From assembly GCA_024226105.1 (NCBI GenBank), contig JAAELZ010000616.1, forward strand, positions 1 through 6,502: a stretch of DNA of 6,502 nt, in the 5' to 3' direction. The notes below the pieces were generated by a model, which had not been told where the DNA came from, ran no database searches, and saw only the letters and a list, made by a program, of their open reading frames with translations. The position numbers and the translations under genes were made by a program. Numbering within the stretch: position 1 is the first letter of the stretch; each line of letters opens with the position of its first letter. The stretch is from Pseudomonadota bacterium. GTDB taxonomy: Bacteria > Pseudomonadota > Gammaproteobacteria > Arenicellales > Poriferihabitantaceae. This document shows, piece by piece, positions 1-5,684 of this stretch.

Positions 1-210
1 TCTTCCTATAGGAAACAGGGCCTGCTCAAGCCCCTCCAGGAACAGCGTCAGGCCGAGTAGTACATAAGCAAAGCCAATCAGCGTCTTGCGCAAATTGACG
101 ATTGGCTTGCGAATTACCAGCAACTGAAAGCCGAAAATAATGGCAACGATAGGCAACACGTCTACCATCGTCTCGAACAAGGCCAGCCCAAAACCCGTTA
201 ACCAGCTCAT
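1..210 (-). CDS. DUF1538 family membrane protein, second paralogue (3' end outside window)
   Basis: Seventy codons are visible from an ATG at 210-208; the gene runs off the left edge. The peptide begins MSWLTGFGLALFETMVDVLP and shows two likely membrane helices, at about residues 18-34 and 43-63. It ends at the motif GLEQALFPIG (60-69). That motif matches GLEMGLFPIG at residues 61-70 of the adjacent upstream protein, and both carry a D-x-LPIV stretch in the first helix, so the two are tandem paralogues of the DUF1538 (PF07556) family. The start overlaps the stop of the upstream gene as ATGA, a usual sign of translational coupling, with GGTGGTG just upstream as a weak ribosome binding site. 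The family is integral to the inner membrane and its substrate is not established to my knowledge. The pair may form a hetero-oligomer; that is inference. Confidence 0.85.
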   Translation of the reverse strand, partial: MSWLTGFGLALFETMVDVLPIVAIIFGFQLLVIRKPIVNLRKTLIGFAYVLLGLTLFLEGLEQALFPIGR

Positions 211-944
211 GACACCACCATCCCGTAAACCAGCACAAATATGATCGGCGTCAGGGAGGCAAATGCAATCAGGCCGAAGCCATCCGTCATGGGGTTACGC
301 CCCTTGATACTGGAGGCCAGCCCCACCCCGAGTGCGGTGACCAGCGGCACGGTAATCGTCGAAGTCGTCACCCCGCCTGAATCGTAGGCAATGCCAATGA
401 TGAATTCCGGTGCAAAGGCTGTCATGATCACAACAACCAAATAGCCGCCGGCGATCAGATAGTGAATCGGCCAGGCGCGCAATATACGCAGCACTCCGAT
501 AACAAGCGCCAGTCCAACTGCGACCGCTACCGTAATCCTCAAGCCATTAGCGTAACTTTCCTGTGCCGCCTCACTGATGCCTATGATGGCGCCATCAGCC
601 GCGATTTTGGCCGCCTCATCCGCCACGGCGATCAGTGCCGGTTCCGCTATCGTGGTACCAAAACCCAGCGTAAAGGAGAACAGCAACAACCAGAACACAC
701 TGCCTTTGCGTGCAAATGCATGCGCCATCGCCTCGCCAATGGGAAACAGGCCCATTTCCAGACCAAAGGTAAAAAAGGTAAGACCAAGTACCACCAGCAG
801 TGTCCCAAACAGCAAGCCTGTCACATTCGGAACCGACTGATGCAATACCACCAGCTCGAAAAACAATATCACCAGAACGATGGGCAACAGGTCGCGCAGG
901 CTGCCCAGCAGCACACGCAGGAAGTTGGAGAGCTCCTTATTCAA
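207..944 (-). CDS. DUF1538 family multi-pass membrane protein
   Basis: This is a 245-residue, strongly hydrophobic protein with about seven predicted membrane helices, near residues 18-34, 41-60, 82-102, 135-152, 160-178, 192-212 and 222-242. Motifs recognised as DUF1538-like are GLEMGLFPIGE (61-71), FGTTIAEPAL (95-104), YDSGGVTTSTITVP (187-200) and GRNPMTDGFG (215-224). The glycine/threonine-rich motifs inside or between helices look like a transporter or channel core, but no substrate can be named. The first codon is TTG (944-942), supported by TGGAG six bases upstream. No ATG lies upstream in this frame before the in-frame TGA at 1004-1002. A separate 22-codon ORF with a strong ribosome binding site ends one base before this TTG, so translation may be coupled, or the real N terminus may lie upstream through a frameshift. 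The stop overlaps the next paralogue. Family assignment is firm; function is unknown. Confidence 0.88.
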   Translation of the reverse strand: MNKELSNFLRVLLGSLRDLLPIVLVILFFELVVLHQSVPNVTGLLFGTLLVVLGLTFFTFGLEMGLFPIGEAMAHAFARKGSVFWLLLFSFTLGFGTTIAEPALIAVADEAAKIAADGAIIGISEAAQESYANGLRITVAVAVGLALVIGVLRILRAWPIHYLIAGGYLVVVIMTAFAPEFIIGIAYDSGGVTTSTITVPLVTALGVGLASSIKGRNPMTDGFGLIAFASLTPIIFVLVYGMVVS

Positions 945-945
945 G

Positions 946-1014
946 TTAAACTCCAGCTGAATCGAACATTGGCATCCTGGTAAAAAAACCGAACAAACCG
1001 GTCACTTCAACCAT
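946..1014 (-). CDS. Putative 22-residue leader peptide upstream of DUF1538 gene
   Basis: A short ORF reads MVEVTGLFGF followed by FTRMPMFDSAGV and a TAA stop. It starts with ATG (1014-1012) and has AAGGAG ten bases upstream, a better initiation signal than that of the main gene. Its stop (948-946) is separated from the TTG start of the DUF1538 gene by one base, and that gene's Shine-Dalgarno GGAG lies inside the leader's last codons. This arrangement is typical of a translationally coupled leader. Codons 9-12 include a run of seven T (988-982 on this strand). With six T the ORF would continue in frame into the DUF1538 gene, so this could instead be the frameshifted 5' end of that gene. No homologue is recognised. 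Confidence 0.5.
   Translation of the reverse strand: MVEVTGLFGFFTRMPMFDSAGV
951..955 (-). promoter_or_regulatory. Ribosome binding site for the TTG start of the DUF1538 gene
   Basis: The minus strand reads TGGAG followed by six bases (TTTAAC) and TTG at 944-942. The spacing is ideal and supports the rare TTG start. The site lies within the coding sequence of the leader ORF, so ribosomes translating the leader would pass over it and terminate next to the TTG. Confidence 0.55.
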
Positions 1015-1024
1015 ATTTATGTAT

Positions 1025-1030
1025 CTCCTT
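1025..1030 (-). promoter_or_regulatory. Strong ribosome binding site for the leader ORF
   Basis: On the minus strand the sequence reads AAGGAG, ten bases before the ATG at 1014-1012. It is the best Shine-Dalgarno match in the left part of the window. It points to 1014 as a real initiation site, either for a leader peptide or for a longer form of the DUF1538 protein. Confidence 0.6.
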
Positions 1031-1046
1031 ACATTTAGCAAATTCA

Positions 1047-1052
1047 CTTATA
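1047..1052 (-). promoter_or_regulatory. Candidate -10 element for the DUF1538 transcript
   Basis: TATAAG on the minus strand sits in an AT-rich stretch about 32 bases before the leader ATG. No good -35 hexamer is seen at the expected distance (TTCGGC with a 17-base spacer is poor), so the promoter would need an activator or another sigma factor, or the call is wrong. Confidence 0.3.
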
Positions 1053-1111
1053 ATTACACCTTCTTGTTAGCCGAACACTAGTTCACCGCGCAAGCACGAG
1101 CATACATCGAT

Positions 1112-1117
1112 TATATT
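1112..1117 (+). promoter_or_regulatory. Candidate -10 element for the methyltransferase gene
   Basis: TATATT matches five of six bases of the sigma-70 -10 consensus and ends 14 bases before the GTG start at 1132. If used, the mRNA leader would be only a few bases long. No convincing -35 hexamer is found 16-18 bases upstream; the nearest resemblance (TTCACC at 1082-1087) is too far away. Confidence 0.25.
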
Positions 1118-1131
1118 GGGAATATCACAGC

Positions 1132-1602
1132 GTGAGCACAAAAACCGAACTTGAAACCAAAATTCCTCCTCCCTTGCTGGGGTTTGTCACCGCATTATTG
1201 ATGTGGTTACTGGCTCAGTTGCTACCAACCCTGTCCATGGTTTCATCCAATCTCTATCGGGTTGGAATCGTAGTGATGCTTGCGGGTTTTTGCCTGGACG
1301 TGATCGGTTTACTACAGTTTCGAACAAATAGTACCACCATAAACCCACTGTCACCTGAAAAAGCCAGCAGCATGGTAACGACGGGCCTGTATAAATACTC
1401 GCGCAACCCAATGTACCTGGGCCTGTTGATTGTGCTGTCCGGATGGGCGCTGTACCTGGGTAACCTGGCAAGTTTTGCCTGCCTGCCGATATTTGTACGC
1501 CTGATAACGAAGTTCCAGATTCTGCCCGAGGAGCGGATATTGAAAGAAAAGTTTGGCGCGCCGTATGAGGAGTATCTTGGTAATGTGAGGAGATGGATAT
1601 AG
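1132..1602 (+). CDS. Isoprenylcysteine carboxyl methyltransferase-like membrane protein
   Basis: A 156-residue protein with about four membrane segments (near 14-33, 42-61, 92-110 and 112-128). It carries the hallmarks of the ICMT / phospholipid methyltransferase-like superfamily: FRTNSTTINP (63-72), GLYKYSRNPMYLG (85-97, with the R-N-P-x-Y core linked to SAM binding) and the C-terminal block PEERILKEKFG...YEEY...VRRW (132-155). Family knowledge predicts an inner-membrane, SAM-dependent methyltransferase. In bacteria the acceptor is usually unknown, and prenylated proteins are not expected, so a lipid or small hydrophobic acceptor is more likely. The start is GTG, with only a weak GGGA ten bases upstream. 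The next in-frame ATG (codon 24) falls inside the first helix, so GTG is preferred. The gene stands alone, divergent from the DUF1538 pair and convergent with the dehydrogenase. Length is normal for the small bacterial members. Confidence 0.88.
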   Translation: MSTKTELETKIPPPLLGFVTALLMWLLAQLLPTLSMVSSNLYRVGIVVMLAGFCLDVIGLLQFRTNSTTINPLSPEKASSMVTTGLYKYSRNPMYLGLLIVLSGWALYLGNLASFACLPIFVRLITKFQILPEERILKEKFGAPYEEYLGNVRRWI

Positions 1603-1647
1603 CTTGGTGTTAGCTGTATCTTTGGACTAATGTGCTATTTATGTTCT

Positions 1648-1659
1648 TGGACTAGTCCA
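1648..1659. repeat. 12-bp perfect palindrome between convergent genes
   Basis: TGGACTAGTCCA is its own reverse complement. Its left half, as TTGGACTA (1647-1654), is repeated directly at 1622-1629, exactly 25 bases earlier. TGGACTA at 1623-1629 could also pair with TAGTCCA at 1653-1659 in a seven-base stem with a 23-base loop. There is no T tract on either strand, so it is not a standard intrinsic terminator. It could be a protein-binding site, or chance. Confidence 0.4.
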
Positions 1660-1693
1660 CAAACACAGGTAACATCCGACACCACAAACACTC

Positions 1694-2656
1694 TCAAGCC
1701 ACCACATTTACCGGCGCACCCTGCAACCAGGCCTGCAAGTTGCCCGCTACTTTATCCATCAAGCGCTGACGCGCTTCAATACTGGCCCACGCAACGTGCG
1801 GTGTAACGATGATATTCGGCACATCGGGCTGAAGCAGGGGATGATCGACAGGGGGCGGCTCCTGCTCCAGAACATCGATTCCGGCGCCTTTGATTTCACC
1901 CGACTTCAGCGCTTCAGCCAACGCTGCATTATCGACCACGGCACCGCGCGCGGTATTAATCAAAATCGCCGACGGTTTCATTTTCTGCAAAGCGCTTGCA
2001 TTGATTAAATGATGCGTACCCGGCACCAGCGGACAATGCAGGCTCACGATATCGGATTCCGCGAGCAAATCATTCATTGCTAACCTGCCCGCCTGCGGTT
2101 CACCACCGGGGCGTTGGGCAATCACGATGCGCATACCAAACGCCAATGCCAGTTTTTCCACACCTTTTGCCAGCGTACCATATCCCACCAAACCCAGCGT
2201 CTTTCCTTCCAGCTCGGTTATCGGGTAACTCAAGGTTGAAAAATGGGTCGCAGTCGACCAGGTGCCACTGGCCGTTTCATTGGCATAGTTGAGCAAATTG
2301 ATCGATAGCGCAAGGATCAGAGAAAATACATGCTGCGCAACACTGGCGGTTCCGTAATCTGCCACGTTGCAAACCGTGATACCCCGTGCGCGGCAGGCCT
2401 CCAGGTCAACATTATCGGTACCCGTTGCGGTCAACAATATCAATCTCAATCGCGGCAGTGAGGCGATTAATTCGGCCGTCATCTTTACTTTGTTAATAAT
2501 GGCTATGCTTGCATTTTGCAGTCGTTCGTAACATTCCTCATCTGAGGTTGACGGATAACGATTCCAGTTTTTAACTTGCGCAAACAGCGCTGTTAAATCC
2601 AGATCACCCAGCGCATAACTCGCCTCGTCCAGCAGTACCGCATAGTGTTCACTCAT
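1694..2656 (-). CDS. D-isomer-specific 2-hydroxyacid dehydrogenase (glycerate dehydrogenase-like)
   Basis: A 320-residue NAD(P)H-dependent oxidoreductase, expected to interconvert a 2-keto acid and a D-2-hydroxy acid in the cytoplasm. The catalytic triad is visible: Arg237 in NTARGAVVD, Glu266 in DVLEQEPP and His287 in TPHVAW. The substrate-loop motif is TATGTDNVD (76-84). The nucleotide-binding loop reads GYGTLAKG (158-165), with alanine where the third glycine usually stands. The residues after the second strand are AQRPGG (180-185), without the acidic residue typical of strict NAD enzymes, so NADP use is possible. Overall it resembles glycerate dehydrogenase / hydroxypyruvate reductase-like proteins, but substrate cannot be read from sequence. 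The ATG (2656-2654) lies three bases after the mrcB stop, and its ribosome binding site AGGTGAG overlaps the end of mrcB, so the two are probably coupled. No intrinsic terminator is seen after the stop. Confidence 0.9.
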   Translation of the reverse strand: MSEHYAVLLDEASYALGDLDLTALFAQVKNWNRYPSTSDEECYERLQNASIAIINKVKMTAELIASLPRLRLILLTATGTDNVDLEACRARGITVCNVADYGTASVAQHVFSLILALSINLLNYANETASGTWSTATHFSTLSYPITELEGKTLGLVGYGTLAKGVEKLALAFGMRIVIAQRPGGEPQAGRLAMNDLLAESDIVSLHCPLVPGTHHLINASALQKMKPSAILINTARGAVVDNAALAEALKSGEIKGAGIDVLEQEPPPVDHPLLQPDVPNIIVTPHVAWASIEARQRLMDKVAGNLQAWLQGAPVNVVA

Positions 2657-2659
2657 TTC

Positions 2660-5215
2660 TCACCTGTTATTGTATAAATTTTCTGGATCGTCCGGTTCCG
2701 CCACACCCGGCCGGCTGGATTTATTCGATTCGGTTCCGAACCATTTATTCAGCCAGCCACCTAATTTGTCATCCAGCGGCTCACAACGATGATTCGACAG
2801 CGGCTCGTAACCGGCAATAAAGTAACGTGTTTCGCTCTGCTGCGTACAACCCTCAACCGCAGTGCCCCCCTCTACATCAACTTCAACCTCAACGATGCCC
2901 TCCGGCCGAAGCAGGTTCAGACTCTGCAAGTCCAGTCCGGACATCACCTGCGCCCAGGCACGCAAGGCCCCGCTTGATCCCGTCAGGCCGGTGGGGGCGT
3001 TATCATCCTTGCCGATCCACACTACCGCGAGATAGTTTTCGCCAAAGCCGGCAAACCAGCTATCCCGGTATTCGTTTGTAGTTCCGGTTTTCCCGGCAAG
3101 CTTAACACCGGGAATCAGCCCGGCCAGGGCGCGCGCTGTACCGGTTTCTGCCACGGCTTGAAGCATATCTATCACCAGAAAATCTGCGCGGGCGTTGACC
3201 ATTTGCTCTCCGTCAGATTGATACTTGACCAACACCTGGTTATCGCTATTTGCAACCAATCTCAGGGTGGTCAACGGTTGCAATCGGCCATTATTGGCCA
3301 GCGTCTGATACATTTGAGCCACATCCAGCAGGCTGACATTGCTCGCACCCAACAGCATTGACGGATAGCGCGGAAACGGCTCACGCACCCCGAGGCGTTG
3401 CAGGGTTGTCGCCACCGCATCCAGTCCCACATCCATACCCACTTTTACCGCCGGAACATTGTAGGATCGAATCAAGGCTTCGTACAGGCTCACTTCCCCA
3501 CGAAACTGCTTGTCATAGTTTCCCGGGTTCCAGGCCTCACCCGTCTCTAGCTCGATGCTAAGCGGGGTATCTTCAATAATGGTGCTGGTTGAATAGCGCG
3601 CGGGATTGAGCAGGGCCGTGAGATAAACTGCTGGCTTTACCAGCGACCCGATGGGGCGTTTGGCATCCAGTGCACGGTTAAAATCACCGGCTTTACCATC
3701 CCGTGCGCCAATCAACGCCACAATCTCTCCGGTTTTCGGCTCCAGGATGATCATCGCACCCTGGAGGCTGCCCGCGTCTATCGCATGTTTTTCCTCGAGC
3801 GCGCCCAGGGCGGTTTTAAAGCGGGCCTGCGCTATCTGCTGAACCGATTCATCCAGGGTAGAGTACACATTCAGCCCACCTTCCTTCAAATAGCTGCTGT
3901 TATAACTTTCACCCAGCTGACGATTGAGCAGATCGATATAGGCGGGATAACGGCTGGCACCTATATTTTTACTACGCACCACATCCAGGCCTGTTTGTTT
4001 ATAAAGTTCAACTTCCCCGGCACTGATGGAACCGTTTTTGTGCAAGTTTTGAAGCACCAGATTACGCCGGATCGTCGCCCGCTCGATATTCCGAAAAGGG
4101 TTGTAAGCTGAGGGCGCGGGAATCATGCCCACCAGCAACGCCAATTGTGCGGGGTTTAAATCCTGCAGTTTTCGGCCAAAGTAGAACTGCGCCGCGAGGC
4201 CAAAACCGTGTATCGCGCGATTCCCTGACTGACCGAGGAATATCGTATTGAGATAACGTTCCAGTATCTGGTTTTTGGAATACCGCCATTCAATGATCAT
4301 CGCCATCATCGCTTCATTGACTTTTCGCTTGAGAGTTCGGGAATCATCCAGATAGAGGTTTTTGACTAGCTGCTGAGTAAGCGTACTGCCGCCCTGAGTG
4401 ACACGACCCTCTCGAATATTTTGTACAATGGCCCGCATAATCCCCAGAGGATCAACGCCATGGTGACTCATAAAGCGTCTGTCTTCCATGGTAAACAGGC
4501 CGTCAATCAGTAACTGGGGCACCTCGTGAAGCTTTAACAGAATCCTGTCTTCCATCGGCCCCGTCATGAGGTTACCGATCAGGCCTGGAGCCAGCTCAAA
4601 CTGCTCCAGTGATTTTGCACTGCGATGGTCCGTCAGTTTCAATACGCGTCCGTCAAACAGTTCCACCCGCACCGCACTAGGAACAGGATGTGTGGCCATG
4701 CCGGGACGCAAGATATCCACCACCTGCCCGAAAAAGGCAAAATCACCCGGCCTGGCAATCTCTTTCGCCTGCCGGTACCCGTGCGCCAGCAACTCTGTCC
4801 GGATATCGGATACCTCAAGCGCATCGCCCGGCCTCAGCGTATAGGGTCGGGCGTACAGATGCGCCGGAATACTCTTGAAGGGTGTGTCAAAACGAGCCTG
4901 TATTCGACGATCCAGCACCCATATCCACCCAGCCAGCACGAGCGCAACAAGCAGCGCGATAATGGCAAATATTTTTAGCAGTACACGAAGCAATGGATAC
5001 CGCCCGCGGCTTATTGCTCTTTTACTAACACGTTTCGCGCGTGGCCGTTTCTTCGAGCCTTTGCGCACGGGCGCGCGCTTTTTGACCGTTACTTTCTTTT
5101 TGAGCGAAGTTTTTTTCCTGCTGCCCGGCCCGCTTTTCGTCTTGTGTTTGCTTACGCCACTCTTTGGCCGTCCCGGCCTGCGTTTTGCATCCTTTCTGGG
5201 GAGGATTTTTGGCAT
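2660..5215 (-). CDS. mrcB: Penicillin-binding protein 1B, bifunctional glycosyltransferase/transpeptidase
   Basis: An 851-residue class A PBP that polymerises lipid II and cross-links peptidoglycan at the outer face of the inner membrane. Order of parts: a cytoplasmic tail (1-72) rich in Lys/Arg; one membrane anchor (about 73-101); a UB2H-like region (about 108-195), where LpoB binds in E. coli; the GT51 glycosyltransferase with EDRRF (catalytic Glu244), GGSTLTQQLVKN (275-286) and Glu301; then the transpeptidase with SLVK (nucleophile Ser524, Lys527), SYN (584-586) and KTG (709-711). All key catalytic residues are present. Only two cysteines occur, Cys790 and Cys811, matching the C-terminal disulfide of E. 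coli PBP1B. Length is close to the E. coli protein (844). The ATG overlaps the stop of the DUF2007 gene as TAATG, with no good ribosome binding site, so translation probably relies on coupling. The next methionine is residue 173, so no ATG-started short form equivalent to the E. coli gamma form is possible. Confidence 0.97.
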   Translation of the reverse strand: MPKILPRKDAKRRPGRPKSGVSKHKTKSGPGSRKKTSLKKKVTVKKRAPVRKGSKKRPRAKRVSKRAISRGRYPLLRVLLKIFAIIALLVALVLAGWIWVLDRRIQARFDTPFKSIPAHLYARPYTLRPGDALEVSDIRTELLAHGYRQAKEIARPGDFAFFGQVVDILRPGMATHPVPSAVRVELFDGRVLKLTDHRSAKSLEQFELAPGLIGNLMTGPMEDRILLKLHEVPQLLIDGLFTMEDRRFMSHHGVDPLGIMRAIVQNIREGRVTQGGSTLTQQLVKNLYLDDSRTLKRKVNEAMMAMIIEWRYSKNQILERYLNTIFLGQSGNRAIHGFGLAAQFYFGRKLQDLNPAQLALLVGMIPAPSAYNPFRNIERATIRRNLVLQNLHKNGSISAGEVELYKQTGLDVVRSKNIGASRYPAYIDLLNRQLGESYNSSYLKEGGLNVYSTLDESVQQIAQARFKTALGALEEKHAIDAGSLQGAMIILEPKTGEIVALIGARDGKAGDFNRALDAKRPIGSLVKPAVYLTALLNPARYSTSTIIEDTPLSIELETGEAWNPGNYDKQFRGEVSLYEALIRSYNVPAVKVGMDVGLDAVATTLQRLGVREPFPRYPSMLLGASNVSLLDVAQMYQTLANNGRLQPLTTLRLVANSDNQVLVKYQSDGEQMVNARADFLVIDMLQAVAETGTARALAGLIPGVKLAGKTGTTNEYRDSWFAGFGENYLAVVWIGKDDNAPTGLTGSSGALRAWAQVMSGLDLQSLNLLRPEGIVEVEVDVEGGTAVEGCTQQSETRYFIAGYEPLSNHRCEPLDDKLGGWLNKWFGTESNKSSRPGVAEPDDPENLYNNR

Positions 5216-5520
5216 TAGCTCAAATCTGCCTTACACGCCCAGCACCATTCAAAATTAGCCGGATTGATCTCTTCACATTCTGGACATATCGTATCCGCCA
5301 CCTGTGATCGGGCCTGTGCCTCAAAGCCCGCAATTATGCTTCGCGCCCGCTCGGCATCCGGTTCACGTGTTAGCCAGACTTCCGGATAACTCACGGCCAA
5401 TTCCCCCAGGCCACTGGACTGGTGGGCATTTTCGATTTTTGCCGGAATAAACTGTTGCTCAAGCAAATTGACCACCAGTTGTGCCTGTGTAAGATCGCGA
5501 GCAAGATAGATACGTTTCAT
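5215..5520 (-). CDS. DUF2007 (putative signal-transducing) protein with C-terminal zinc ribbon
   Basis: A 101-residue protein beginning MKRIYLARDLTQAQLVVNLL. The N-terminal part (about 1-70) has the DUF2007 (PF09413) pattern: a short strand, a helix that starts AQLVVNLLEQQ, and a stretch ending VWL (48-50) followed by an Ala/Arg-rich helix (54-70). The C-terminal part has CPEC (79-82) and CWAC (93-96), a four-cysteine zinc-ribbon knuckle pair with a ten-residue spacing. Pfam describes the family as putative prokaryotic signal-transducing proteins; no reaction is known. It is first in the apparent operon and its stop overlaps the mrcB start by one base (TAATG), so mrcB expression may depend on its translation. 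No clear Shine-Dalgarno precedes its ATG (5520-5518). A role in adjusting peptidoglycan synthesis is inferred from position alone. Confidence 0.85.
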   Translation of the reverse strand: MKRIYLARDLTQAQLVVNLLEQQFIPAKIENAHQSSGLGELAVSYPEVWLTREPDAERARSIIAGFEAQARSQVADTICPECEEINPANFEWCWACKADLS

Positions 5521-5581
5521 AGTTAAAGATTAGGAGCCTGCCTGAAGAAAGTCCAGCACAAACTTATTTTGAAGCGTACTC

Positions 5582-5622
5582 ATGTTACATAGACAGATGC
5601 TGAAGATAAGACATGTTTACAT
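5582..5622. repeat. Pair of ATGT-ACAT dyads in the divergent intergenic region
   Basis: ATGT-T-ACAT (5582-5590) and ATGT-TT-ACAT (5613-5622) are two near-identical dyads whose left ends are 31 bases apart, about three helical turns. The shared core extends to CATGTTACATA and CATGTTTACATA. Their place between a LysR-type regulator and a divergent operon, on one face of the helix, suits an operator for a dimeric or tetrameric regulator. The regulator is not proven. Confidence 0.45.
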
Positions 5623-5644
5623 AAGGTTTTATTTATGGTTCAAT
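5616..5644 (+). promoter_or_regulatory. Candidate sigma-70 promoter for the LysR-type regulator
   Basis: TTTACA (5616-5621, five of six bases of the -35 consensus) is followed after 17 bases by TTCAAT (5639-5644, four of six of the -10 consensus). The predicted start would lie about 35 bases before the ATG. The -35 hexamer overlaps the second ATGT-ACAT dyad, so a protein bound there would be expected to affect this promoter, for example by autorepression. Confidence 0.4.
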
Positions 5645-5684
5645 TCAGCGTCAAAATTACAGGTTCCGGGTCGCGTTAAAGAAT

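Noticed and set aside
462..983. 173-codon plus-strand ORF opposite the DUF1538 gene
   Set aside because: It is the antisense shadow of a clear membrane protein; its translation is Gln/Lys/His-rich without any recognisable domain and has no ribosome binding site of note.
1187..1471. 94-codon minus-strand ORF opposite the methyltransferase gene
   Set aside because: The plus-strand gene has conserved family motifs over the same bases; the antisense product is low in structure and matches nothing.
1603..1693. Bidirectional intrinsic terminator between the convergent genes
   Set aside because: A palindrome is present but it has a short stem, essentially no loop and no T tract on either strand.
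3785..4111. 108-codon plus-strand ORF inside mrcB
   Set aside because: It overlaps the conserved glycosyltransferase-transpeptidase linker of PBP1B on the other strand and has no domain of its own.
5156..5185. AT-hook-like RRPGRPKSG in the PBP1B tail
   Set aside because: The core lacks the exact RGRP of an AT-hook, and short P-R-K motifs are expected by chance in so basic a tail; it is not enough to claim DNA binding.
4875..5258. 127-codon plus-strand ORF opposite the 5' end of mrcB
   Set aside because: It is produced by the codon bias of the Lys/Arg-rich tail and the membrane anchor read in reverse; the apparent hydrophobic runs are shadows.
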